64,000 nucleotides of DNA from Chloroflexi bacterium TSY (GTDB lineage Bacteria > Chloroflexota > Anaerolineae > Caldilineales > Caldilineaceae): positions 85,838-149,837 of the forward strand of contig JAHBNG010000024.1 of assembly GCA_019217005.1 (NCBI GenBank), in the 5' to 3' direction. The notes beneath the pieces were generated by a model that saw nothing but the letters and a program-made list of their open reading frames with translations, did not search any database and had not been told where the DNA came from. This document shows, in pieces, positions 28,763-37,809 of this stretch (its first letter is position 1; every line of letters starts with the position of its first letter). The translations under genes and the position numbers were made by a program.

Positions 28763-30106
28763 ATGTTCATGCCAATGCAGATCGGTTCCGGCAAGCTCAG
28801 TAGAACCATCGTTTTGTTGCTAATGGGATTCCTTTGCTTCCCGCATGATCCCTTACTGGCTCAAGATATCTCGGCAGGCAATACAGCTTCGGTTTTTTTG
28901 CCTCTCATTACAACCGGCACGGCTGAGTCGGCTGATTCAGTACAAACGCCTCGCCAAGTTGAGGGTCTGATTAGCAGATTGCAAGTCACCGATCGTCAAG
29001 ATTTCGGCCATTTTCTGATCACAGATGCATCTGGTTTTTTTGCGGTTGTAGGCGAGTCATTAAGCGTTGAACAACAACTTGAGGAATTGAGTGCCAATAC
29101 ATCCTTTGCTCGAATCAAAGTCTGGGGTCGACGAGAATCAAATGGCGCCCGTCTCCAGCAGAATGATGAAACAGCTCAAATCTTTCGACCCGAGATCAAA
29201 ACGATTGATTTAATCGTCGTACGTGAATTCTCAATTACGGGAGAGATACGACGCTCCACACCCACGCCACCACCTCAGCCGCTCCCCACTGCCACACCAA
29301 CAGATGAGGTGTTTCGAGGTTGGAAGGCATCTTATTTCAACAACAGAGTGCTACAAGGTTCTCCAGAGAGCATTCGAGATGAAGCCGCAGTCAATTTTAA
29401 CTGGGGTGTGGGTGGACCGACAGCAGGTGTACGTGCCGATAATTTTTCTGTACGCTTTGAACGCACGCTGAATCTACGCCCTGGCTATCATAAATTTACG
29501 ATCGAGGCAGATGATGGTGTGCGTCTTTGGATCAACAATCAACTCTATGTTGACGAATGGCACGGTGCGTCGGGTGAAGTTTATGAGACGGCACTCTTCT
29601 TGGACGGCGGTGATTACGATTTTCAGATTGAGTATTACGAAGCAGGCGGTTCTGCTCATCTTCGATTTTGGCAGCAGTTTATTAAGCAGTCTGATGAATG
29701 GCAAGCCACCTATTTTTATGGGACAGAATTGCGAAACAGCACACCCGTTTCGCGGTGCGAACCCAATTTGGGATTGTCGCTTAATTACAAGTGGGGCTCC
29801 GGTTCACCCTTAGTTTCGAAGACCATTGCGCTAACAGATCAGTGGTCGGCGCGTTGGGTTGGTGAATTTGCGTTTACACAAGGCAATTATGTATTTGAGG
29901 CCCATTCCAACGATGGTGTCCGTATCTTTATCAATCGGGAACTCGTCATAGATGTATGGGAAGATGGTGAACACCGGCAGAAAAATACATTTTTTCGAGT
30001 CGGTGCCGATACTCACACCATCACAATCGAATATTATGACGAGGTCGGACCAGGCTTTTTGCGGGTCTGGTGGTATAAGGATAATTCCGTGGAATTGGTA
30101 GAATAA
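28763..30106 (+). CDS. Secreted protein with two PA14 domains
   Basis: About 447 aa. An N-terminal signal peptide (TIVLLLMGFLCFPHDPLLAQ) is followed by a beta-rich region (~40-160), a Pro/Thr linker (STPTPPPQPLPTATPTDE), and two PA14 modules: WKASYFNNRVLQGSPESI to GGSAHLRFWQQ, and WQATYFYGTEL to GPGFLRVWWYK. Each has the carbohydrate-contact signature (EADDGVRLWINNQLYVDEW; AHSNDGVRIFINRELVIDVW). Such proteins bind glycans at the cell surface. It trails the dehydrogenase by 39 nt and may share its mRNA. Confidence 0.8.
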   Translation: MFMPMQIGSGKLSRTIVLLLMGFLCFPHDPLLAQDISAGNTASVFLPLITTGTAESADSVQTPRQVEGLISRLQVTDRQDFGHFLITDASGFFAVVGESLSVEQQLEELSANTSFARIKVWGRRESNGARLQQNDETAQIFRPEIKTIDLIVVREFSITGEIRRSTPTPPPQPLPTATPTDEVFRGWKASYFNNRVLQGSPESIRDEAAVNFNWGVGGPTAGVRADNFSVRFERTLNLRPGYHKFTIEADDGVRLWINNQLYVDEWHGASGEVYETALFLDGGDYDFQIEYYEAGGSAHLRFWQQFIKQSDEWQATYFYGTELRNSTPVSRCEPNLGLSLNYKWGSGSPLVSKTIALTDQWSARWVGEFAFTQGNYVFEAHSNDGVRIFINRELVIDVWEDGEHRQKNTFFRVGADTHTITIEYYDEVGPGFLRVWWYKDNSVELVE

Positions 30107-30288
30107 CAGAAAGTAAATAAACCGGGTCTACGCGTGTTAGTGGGTCGGGATGGAGCGTAGAGCCACAAAACCTTACTGTCGGTACGCTTGAGCGAGGGGG
30201 TTGAGATGCATCTTTGGAACCACCCGACATCGCTTTGACGGGCCGGGCAGTCAGGTAGAGCTCAAGGACCGTAGAGTCATCGGCGGTC

Positions 30289-31449
30289 TCACTCGCCTTC
30301 TAAAATTCGCTCCACCTCACTCATCTCAATTCGGTTTCCTACTAATGGCTGCGATCCATTCTCCTGGCCCTGTTGCCAGACAGCCATTAAACCATTGACC
30401 GTTGAGACTGTCTCTACATAGCGACTACATCCTGTTCCCCAAGGAGAGACAAAGAGCGGTTCAAGGGTAGAGAGCCGCGTCGTCTGGGGGAATGCATCGT
30501 CCCATCCGAATAAAGCACCGCCAATCTCTTCACAGCTATATCCTCGCGGGCGGCGATGCGCACGCTCATTCTCTTCAAGCGCACGCAGACATTCAGCACC
30601 ATCATAAAAGTAGACCGATGCTGGTGGAAGGTCGGCAAAGAGACCAACACGGGGAATTGGCGTGCGTGCAGTGATGCGTGTCGCTGCTACATCCCAAGCC
30701 GCGCCGCGCGGAGTGACTTCCCATGATTGAAGCGTAAAATCAGCATTGGATTCTCCGGCTGGGCGCACCGCCAGCCCGCTATTGCTTGACGTCCATGCAA
30801 AAGGGTGGGAACAGAAGATGAGGGCAGTTGCTTGGTTTGGCAGGTCAAAAACGACTGGATCTTTGACATGTAGATATTCAGGATGGCTCTCATTGACCAA
30901 TACAGGTTGAATCGTTGATGGGTCCAGGGTATCGGGGGATGTTCCCGTCACACCATCAATGGTCCAGACGCCAGTACCTGGCTTTTGGTAAGATTGCAGT
31001 ACTTTGGGATAGGAGAGTTCTTTTTCCGATGAGATAAAAAGTTCCCAGAGGCCATCTGACCGCCGATGAAGAGAAGTTCCTTCATAGGATAAAATTTTGT
31101 TATTCTCATATGATAGGTCGCTCTTTGACCAACTTTGAACTTTAGTAAAGCTTGCACCGCCATCATCAGAGCGAAAGATCGCACATTCCATGCCGCGTTG
31201 CCCCGCCTCCAATCCAACGCGAGAATCGCCATAGTTGCGATAGCGACCGCTGAGCCAGAGGGCCCCGTTTTCATCCTGTTGCAAATTCCCGCCCCCAAAC
31301 CAGAACCCCGATTCATCAGCATATGGAGAGACAAGAACCTTGGCTTTTTCCTGATTGATGAGAGTTGAAAGAAGTTGAAGTAAAGAGTCGTGTTGGTTTT
31401 GAGTTAGATTTTGCATCAATATACAACCATAATAATTAGTAGACTGCAT
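30289..31449 (-). CDS. Beta-propeller glycosidase/sialidase-like protein
   Basis: About 386 aa with repeated blade segments: FWFGGGNLQQDENGALWLSG, CAIFRSDDGGASFTKVQSW (an Asp-box-like S-D-G-G-x-S-F), PEYLHVKDPVVF and RPRGYSCEEIGGALFGWDD. These fit GH43/GH33-type five- or six-bladed propellers. No signal peptide, so cytoplasmic. The ATG at 31449 has GAAAGG 5 nt upstream and lies inside the 3' end of the dipeptidase gene, implying translational coupling. Catalytic residues cannot be assigned. Confidence 0.65.
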   Translation of the reverse strand: MQSTNYYGCILMQNLTQNQHDSLLQLLSTLINQEKAKVLVSPYADESGFWFGGGNLQQDENGALWLSGRYRNYGDSRVGLEAGQRGMECAIFRSDDGGASFTKVQSWSKSDLSYENNKILSYEGTSLHRRSDGLWELFISSEKELSYPKVLQSYQKPGTGVWTIDGVTGTSPDTLDPSTIQPVLVNESHPEYLHVKDPVVFDLPNQATALIFCSHPFAWTSSNSGLAVRPAGESNADFTLQSWEVTPRGAAWDVAATRITARTPIPRVGLFADLPPASVYFYDGAECLRALEENERAHRRPRGYSCEEIGGALFGWDDAFPQTTRLSTLEPLFVSPWGTGCSRYVETVSTVNGLMAVWQQGQENGSQPLVGNRIEMSEVERILEGE

Positions 31450-32440
31450 CAAAGCCTTTCTCCTGAAACGCCTTCATGAGTTTGGGCAGACCGGCTGCGT
31501 CTCCGAGATCCTGGGGCATTACGGCGCCATCAAAATCTGAGCCAAGTGCTACGTGGTCGACGCCTATGCGTTCCGCGATATATGTGGCATGATTCACAAT
31601 TTCTACCAAAGATGTCTCTGTTCCCGACTGCCCATCGGCGCGCAAGAAGCCAGTATGGAAGTTAACGCCAACGATACCACCCGATTCCTTTATTGCGTCG
31701 AGCTGTTTGTCTGTTAGATTCCGCGGAGACTTGCTTAATTCATAAACGCCCGAATGAGTGGCCACCAATGGTGCATTGCTCAAGGATGCCACATCCCAGA
31801 ACCCGTTTTCGTTTAAGTGAGAGAGATCAACAAGGATGCCCAATTGATTGCATTGTTTGACCAATGCCTTGCCATACGACGTCAGCCCTGGGCCAATGTC
31901 AGGACTGGCTGGAAATTTGAAGGGGACTCCCGAACCAAACGCTGTGGGTCTACTCCAAACTAGGCCCAGTGAACGCAGCCCCATTTGATAGAGAACGTGA
32001 AGCGAATGGAATTCTGTATCGATGGATTCTGCACCTTCAATGTGAAGCAAGATGGCAAAGGTGCCGTTGCGGAGGCAACTTTCTAACTCACCGACTGTTC
32101 GCACAATTTTGATCTCACCATTAGATGCTGACTCTGTACGCAGGAGAGTGGCTGCCGCACTCATGGTGAACTCGAGAGCGTATGTGTGATCCAATGGCGG
32201 AGGAAGCGGGATCTCATACGGGCCCGAAGGCGCTTTGGCATCCAAAGGGCTAGAAACACGTTGGCGAGAGGGCGTAAACATGGCAAAGAAACCACCTCCC
32301 AGACCACCTTTTCGTGCGCGCGGGAGATCGATATGTCCTGTCTCGTTCTCTTTGAAAAAATCGCGTTGCTGGCCGGTACGATGCCCCAACATCGCGAGGA
32401 TTGTATCATTATGTCCATCGAAGATTGGTGGATATGCCAT
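31436..32440 (-). CDS. Membrane-dipeptidase-like peptidase (M19), C-terminally short
   Basis: About 334 aa. Zinc site: DGHNDTIL near the start, the bridging Glu in LLHIEGAES, LVDLSHLNENGFWD, then THSGVYELSKSPRNLTD and VALGSDFDGAVMP. ATG at 32440 has GGAG 6 nt upstream. The chain ends at GFDAVY; most relatives continue ~20 residues with a GGNxxRV helix, so this one is slightly truncated, and the next gene begins inside that end. It probably cleaves dipeptides, D-amino-acid dipeptides or amino-acylated sugars. An operator-like site precedes it. Confidence 0.85.
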   Translation of the reverse strand: MAYPPIFDGHNDTILAMLGHRTGQQRDFFKENETGHIDLPRARKGGLGGGFFAMFTPSRQRVSSPLDAKAPSGPYEIPLPPPLDHTYALEFTMSAAATLLRTESASNGEIKIVRTVGELESCLRNGTFAILLHIEGAESIDTEFHSLHVLYQMGLRSLGLVWSRPTAFGSGVPFKFPASPDIGPGLTSYGKALVKQCNQLGILVDLSHLNENGFWDVASLSNAPLVATHSGVYELSKSPRNLTDKQLDAIKESGGIVGVNFHTGFLRADGQSGTETSLVEIVNHATYIAERIGVDHVALGSDFDGAVMPQDLGDAAGLPKLMKAFQEKGFDAVY

Positions 32441-32483
32441 GATGTCTCCAGTGTTTAAAATTTGGCTCATCTGATTTCACTAG

Positions 32484-32529
32484 ACAGTCAAAATTGCAGT
32501 TGCACAATTTTGTCCGACGAGCGTAAAAT
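32484..32529 (-). promoter_or_regulatory. Putative operator, copy 3, upstream of the M19 dipeptidase
   Basis: AGTCAAAATTG-N8-CAATTTTGTC, then CGACGAGCGTAAAAT. Same 8-nt spacer and same downstream extension as copy 2. Distance to the start codon is about 50-90 nt. Confidence 0.5.
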
Positions 32530-32536
32530 CTAGGAA

Positions 32537-32721
32537 CCTATCCGAAAAGTGGTTGTGAGTCCAACCAACTTTTCGGCCTTAGTCATTGTTTCGTCCAAAT
32601 GGCACTGTCTTCTCGCCTGTAATGCTGAACAAACTGCCAGTTTGTTCTACGATTGGACGGAACGATGACCATCGCCAACTTTTCGAACAAGCAGGTATCT
32701 TCACAGAACTTTCCGGATAAG
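32537..32721. repeat. Possible MITE remnant with CTATCCGAAAAGT ends
   Basis: Left CCTATCCGAAAAGT and right AACTTTCCGGATAAG form an imperfect inverted repeat 185 bp apart, and a strong internal hairpin (32542-32576) repeats the left end. Only one copy is in the window, so mobility is a guess; it may simply terminate transcription. Confidence 0.35.
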
Positions 32722-32736
32722 CACTAAGTTGTATCT

Positions 32737-34040
32737 TTAGGCTAAACCAAAAAAATAATTATACGCGAACGAGAGAATGGAGAGGGGGAATAAGGACAAA
32801 CCATTTTTCTAAACCAGGTAAACGTTGGAAGCGTTGTTCCAAACGGTCCATCTCTTTCTGAGTGAGTTTGACGCCGGTCTCATAAAGAGTGGAATTCAGG
32901 TGAACGAAGGGTTGTAGTTGGTTAAAGCGAAAAGAACGGGCAAAATTGAGAACGGTCTCAAGAGAATCGAGAAGAGAACCGTTCCAGTGTTTTTCAAGAT
33001 GGCCCCAAACCCGTTCGATGGGGTTGTATTTACTGTGATAAGGAGGGTAGCAGGCGAGCTGAATAGAGAGACGATAGTGCTCAACAAACTGAGTGAGACG
33101 ATACATAAACTGAGTCCGACGGGTATGATTTTCGGGACCATTGTCCTGATTGATCACGAGGGTCTTGACGTGAGGAAAGTGTTCACGTACGCTTTCCCAA
33201 AATCAATCAGGCAGTCGACAATACAGTCACTCGTCACTTTCGACTGAGTCAAGTAAAGAAAGAGTTCCTTGGTTGAAGGGAGGTAAATGCCAAAAGGAGT
33301 GACTTTCTCGGTCTTCTTATCTTGAAAGTCATGATCGAGCGCTTTGACAACCACTCGACTTATCCCTTCTCTCGAGAAACGGTCAAGTAAAATCGTCGCT
33401 TTGGCATCCCAAGAGAGGCGCAGAACCGTCTCGTCTGCATCCGCTTCTTGATTGATCTGATGAATTCTATCAAAGATCGCATCGGTCTCTGGGATCTTTT
33501 TCACTGGTTGACTTTTTTGACCCGGTTTGAGCCATAGCCTAACTCATTGAGCTTCAAGCGGATGGCCTCTTCGCCAGGCAATTCCTCATCTGTGTATCCT
33601 TTCTGCTCGATGAGCTGGGTACGCATTTCGGCGGCGGTTAGTCGAGTGTACAATTGGGGGGTCGAAAGGTGGGATCGGTCTGGCTGAATTGATCGGCGAT
33701 TTCAACCATATCGGCCAGTAAAGTGGGGATATGGTCTTCGGCTTTTTTGCGACCACGTCGGTGGCTTTGGTCGACATAACAGAAGCCGCCTTCTAGTTCT
33801 TCCAGGGCTTTGGCTATCGTCGCCCGATTCCAGCCCAACTCTCGTTCTGCTTTCGTCGGACTCCCTTCGCATATCGTTTTGACCGTTTGGGCCATGAAGT
33901 GCCTTCTTTCGTATCCACTTAACATGGCCTTCGTCTCTTTCAAGACTTCAACCATTTCTGGCGAGATTGTCATTTTTGCTCCTTTTGGAGAGCTAGTTTA
34001 ACACCTTCTCGCGTATATTTTATTTTTTGGATTGGCCTAA
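32737..34040 (-). mobile_element. ISAzo13-family insertion sequence (degenerate)
   Basis: The ends TTAGGCTAAACCAAAAAAAT at 32737 and, inverted, TTAGGCCAATCCAAAAAATA ending at 34040 are matched imperfect terminal repeats followed by TATACGCGA on both sides. Between them is a single frameshifted transposase gene. No target duplication was found. It sits at the broken end of the formyltransferase-NRPS gene. Confidence 0.8.
32759..33973 (-). pseudogene. ISAzo13 transposase, at least two frameshifts
   Basis: Three consecutive frames rebuild one protein: MTISPEMVEVLKETKAMLSG and ELGWNRATIAKALEEL (33973-33638); then LRLSWDAKATILLDRFSREG and FGIYLPSTKELFLYLT (33504-33154); then INQDNGPENHTRRTQFMYRL, CYPPYHSKYNPIERVWGHLE (33157-32759) with the catalytic Glu. 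One base is missing near 33180. The order and motifs are those of ISAzo13 family DDE transposases. Non-functional as sequenced. Confidence 0.82.
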
Positions 34041-34225
34041 CCAACTACAACCCTTCGTTCACCTGAATTCCACTCTTTATGAGACCGGCGTCAAACTCAC
34101 TCAGAAAGAGATGGACCGTTTGGAACAACGCTTCCAACGTTTACCTGGTTTAGAAAAATGGTTTGTCCTTATTCCCCCTCTCCATTCTCTCGTTCGCGTA
34201 TAATTATTTTTTTGGTTTAGCCTAA
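34041..34225 (+). repeat. Inverted 185-bp copy of the ISAzo13 3' end
   Basis: Positions 34038-34225 are the reverse complement of 32737-32924 (188 bp, no mismatch seen by eye). It encodes on the plus strand the same transposase tail and the same terminal repeat. It lies outside the true IS end at 34040, so it is the leftover end of a second, oppositely oriented ISAzo13 copy. Confidence 0.85.
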
Positions 34226-35477
34226 GGTAAACAGCAAAGAGGGTGAAGATGAAATGATCAGTTGCCCATGCACGCGCCTGCAAAAAATCTATCACAGGCT
34301 CAGGCATGGAAATGGCCAAAGTTGTTACCCTGTCTGTTGGAGAAGACGATGGAGAGGAGACTGTATTGCTCCGCTTTTGATAAGGTGGCTCTATTGGTTG
34401 TAATGTTGCTAATCGGTCGTGCCAAAAGGGTTCGTGTCGGGCGATTTTACGGTTCCGAGCCGTAATCGCATCTGCAATAGTTGGAGCAAGATCACATAAC
34501 TGTTTTCCAATCTGCAAATCATACTGCTCTACCAGATCATCGAGGAAGCACTCTATACCATCAATCGTCTGTAGTTTTTTGATGACCACTGCACCGCTGC
34601 GGGTAGCAACTGTTAATGCCATCCCTATCGCTTCATTGTTGTCAATCGCGAGGATTGTGCCCGGCGGCGTCCCGCTTTCAACAATAGGGCTGCCCAGCGT
34701 CAGCTCATCCACAATAAATAAGTCGAGTTCGAGTGGATTGTCGCCGAGCGCGACTTTGGGCAAAGTCAAATCATTGGGATATACACCAAAGGTTAATGCA
34801 CGACATAATGCATCGATTTCTTCGGCATTCTGTTGCCATGAAATCACGCCACCAGCATAGGGACGTTGCGTACTCAAAAAATAGGTGCGTTCGGCTAAGT
34901 TTTGCGGTGTGGGTATGATTTGATGATGCGCCAGCTCATCAATTAATTCCTCAAAAGTGGCGATTGCCGTCTCATAACATCTGGCGTTGAGGGTTAAAGC
35001 GGTATCATGAGGAGCAATGTCGAACAGGGACTGCTTCAATATATCACCTGCATCCACTTCTTCGGTCATCACATGCCAACTAATACCATATTTGTCTTCA
35101 CGATTCAAAATTGCCCATGATGTGGCATACATGCCCGCATATTTTGGAAGAGGCGCATCGTGATAATTAATCGCATATTGATCAGGCAGTGTCAAGATCT
35201 CTTTGGGAAGGATGTACTTGTTGTGAATACTAAATAAATAATCGCAAGGTTGCCTCTGCATGAATGTCGCCAGATTGGTGGCAAGCGCGACCTGACTATC
35301 ATTGCTTGGGTCATAGACAGGCAACTGTCGCTTCTCTGCCCATAAACACAAAGCGGAATCTGCAGAAATGATACCCAAAATGCGATACCTGTATTGCAAT
35401 AACAGGTTGGCACATTGAAGAGACAGTGAATCTTTACCAATAATGTAGCAACTAGGTTGATGTGTGCGCGATTTCAT
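34226..35477 (-). pseudogene. Formyltransferase-initiated NRPS, truncated after start of condensation-like domain
   Basis: Residues 1-180 are a formylation (F) domain: YIIGKDSLSLQCANLLLQ, the catalytic loop INYHDAPLPKYAGMYATSW and EEVDAGDILKQ. Residues 190-310 match the second Fmt-like subdomain (PYAGGVISWQQNAEEIDAL). After residue ~330, FWHDRLATLQPIEPPYQ and TDHFIFTLFAVYL look like the middle of a condensation-type domain. Coding likeness stops at 34226, where ISAzo13 sequence takes over. F-domains initiate peptides with an N-formyl group (as in LgrA); here the rest of the module is gone. It lies at the promoter-distal end of the cluster. Confidence 0.78.
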
Positions 35478-35545
35478 GATGGTGTATTTTGTTTTCTATA
35501 TTTCGTTATACCTGCCTACTCTTTCAGAAACCCCAATTTCGCTCA

Positions 35546-37708
35546 TCAGATTTGGTCGATGCGCTTCACCCCCAAGCGCGGCACCATCGCATTGATTACC
35601 CCTGTACCCAATCCTACGGTAAAGACCACAATAGAGGCCCCATAACCAATCAATCCAACAAAAGCACCCCCAATGATGACCACCCCCGGTATGACCGTTG
35701 TCATCAGATTCGCTTGCATATTGGACTCAAATTCTTCTGACATATCGAAGAGCGTCGGTAACTGATTCAACGTCTGGTCCATCATGATGATCTGGGCTGT
35801 GTCCGTCGCAATGGCTGTGGCTCCCCGCAACGAAATAGAGACCTGTGCCTTTTTCAGGGCAATGGCATCATTGATGCCGTCACCTACAAAACAGACAAAT
35901 TTCCCTTCCTCCTGCAAGCGAGCAATGTGATCCGCTTTCTGTTCCGGTCGCGTTTCGGCAAAGTAGCGGTTGATGCCCAACTGCTCGGCCAAGGCGTGTG
36001 TGGGTGCTTCATGATCGCCCGAGAGTATGTAAGTCTCTATCTCCCTTTGATGCAAGGTATCGATAATGCGTTTCGCCTCGGGGCGGACGGTCGGTTGTAG
36101 CTCAATCGCACCAGCCAGATGGTCATTGATGGCAATGTAAACCAGCGAGTGCCCTTGGTGGTGGGCGGTTTGAGTCATCTGCTTGATGGTATCGGGTAGA
36201 GTAAGCCCTTCCATCTTCATATAGCGTTGACTGCCGACCCGGATCTGTTTCCCGTGGACCGTCACCTGAATGCCATAGCCTACCTCATAGGCAGCGGCAC
36301 TGATGGTAGGCAGCGTCAAGTGACGCACTGCTGCTTCCTGCAAAATTGCTTTGGCAATCGGGTGGGTCTGGCGTTGCTCTGCCGAGGCTGCATAGAGCAG
36401 CAGCGTCTCTTCGTCGATATCCTTCCAAGTGTGGATTGTGCTCACCTGGGGCTGTTCCAAAGTGAGCGTTCCCGTCTTGTCGAAGACCACCGTGTCCACC
36501 TGGCTGATGTGTTCCAATGCGCGCCCATCCTTGATGAGAATGCCCTCATGCGCATTGCGCTGCAGATAGTTCAAAACGCTCAGTGGTCCGATGATCTTCA
36601 TATTGTAGCCGACCCCAGAGAAAAGGATTGCCATAGCTTTGCTGGGACCTACTACTGGGAGGGAGAGACCACTGAGCACCACGGTGGGTAGAGCCGCACG
36701 ATCCGCTATCTCTTTCCCCCTCAATTCGACGGACGAAGTGAACTCTGCGGTCTCGATTAACATCTGGCCTATTTGGGCAGCGGCTGTCTCCTGACCAGTC
36801 TTCTGCACTTGGATGACAATGCGGCCGGCCAGCACCACTGTGGCCGCAAAGACGGAGTCTCCCACACTCTTTTCGGCGGGTTGCGCTTCCCCCGTCAGCA
36901 TGTGCTGGTCGATAGTCGCGACTCCTTGATGAATCAAGCCATCCACTGGGATCATCTGTCCCGCATCGATGACGATCAGAGCGTTGGTTTGCACCGCTTC
37001 AAAGGGGATCTCCACTTCGACGCTATCTCGCAGGAGCCAGACCGTTTTGGGCTGTTCTCCCATCAGATTCGTGAGTTGTTTGCGGGTACCATCTTTGGCT
37101 TGGGCGATGATCTTATTGGTGAAGGCATAAACCCAATGTCCGATTGTACCGTACAGAAAAATTGATGGATTAAAGGGTGTGAAAGCCAACGAACCGACAC
37201 TCAACGTTGCGTCCACCACCACCGTTGTGACGCGACGTTTTTCGACAAGATCTTCATAGGCTTCTTTGAAGAGAGGAACACTCATCCAGATAAAGATAGG
37301 AATATGCAACAAAACCAATGGTGGATAGAGCAAAGTACAAGTTCCAACACTTACAACCCCGACTGAGGCAAAGAGAAACCGCTGATTGGTCAGCTTCTGC
37401 TCTTCAGTCAAGACGTCCTCGTCTAAAGAGATCTCTTTTAAATGCTCGGTACGCAAATCCTTGAAGAAAGGGTCTACCATATCTGTTTTGAAGCGTTGCA
37501 TTGCACTAGTGCTACGCGTAATACGGGTCGCTACTCGCTGGGGCAGCAACTCCCTACCAACCGTTACCGCCCGAGGCACTGACTGACTACTCTGAGAGTT
37601 CGCCTGATCGACTAACCAAGGGCGGCGCCTATGTCGCCGTTGGACTTTGCCCACAGCCACTTTGGTGCGTGCAGCCAGCAGTGCGTTGTTGGTTACACGT
37701 GTAATCAT
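35546..37708 (-). CDS. P-type ATPase (P1B-like) without CPC motif
   Basis: About 720 aa. Standard P-type blocks: MLTGEAQPAEKS (actuator TGE), DTVVFDKTGTLTLEQP (phosphorylated Asp), RQTHPIAKAI (HP motif of P1B pumps), and FVGDGINDAIAL. At the metal-gating helix, where P1B pumps carry CPC or SPC, it has SGVGYNMKIIGPLSVL, with no Cys. A basic N-terminus of ~60 residues has no heavy-metal domain. ATG at 37708 has AAGGTG 7 nt upstream. It is sandwiched between the NRPS genes on the same strand, so it is probably a cluster-specific transporter or self-protection pump; its ion or substrate is unknown. Confidence 0.83.
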   Translation of the reverse strand: MITRVTNNALLAARTKVAVGKVQRRHRRRPWLVDQANSQSSQSVPRAVTVGRELLPQRVATRITRSTSAMQRFKTDMVDPFFKDLRTEHLKEISLDEDVLTEEQKLTNQRFLFASVGVVSVGTCTLLYPPLVLLHIPIFIWMSVPLFKEAYEDLVEKRRVTTVVVDATLSVGSLAFTPFNPSIFLYGTIGHWVYAFTNKIIAQAKDGTRKQLTNLMGEQPKTVWLLRDSVEVEIPFEAVQTNALIVIDAGQMIPVDGLIHQGVATIDQHMLTGEAQPAEKSVGDSVFAATVVLAGRIVIQVQKTGQETAAAQIGQMLIETAEFTSSVELRGKEIADRAALPTVVLSGLSLPVVGPSKAMAILFSGVGYNMKIIGPLSVLNYLQRNAHEGILIKDGRALEHISQVDTVVFDKTGTLTLEQPQVSTIHTWKDIDEETLLLYAASAEQRQTHPIAKAILQEAAVRHLTLPTISAAAYEVGYGIQVTVHGKQIRVGSQRYMKMEGLTLPDTIKQMTQTAHHQGHSLVYIAINDHLAGAIELQPTVRPEAKRIIDTLHQREIETYILSGDHEAPTHALAEQLGINRYFAETRPEQKADHIARLQEEGKFVCFVGDGINDAIALKKAQVSISLRGATAIATDTAQIIMMDQTLNQLPTLFDMSEEFESNMQANLMTTVIPGVVIIGGAFVGLIGYGASIVVFTVGLGTGVINAMVPRLGVKRIDQI

Positions 37709-37809
37709 TGATATCACCTTGTTACTACCTCTTTCGCTAGCATTTCAATCTCCGAGATGGTTGGTGTCACGAATTTTGATTGGTCTGCAACAATGCCCCT
37801 CAACCAGTT

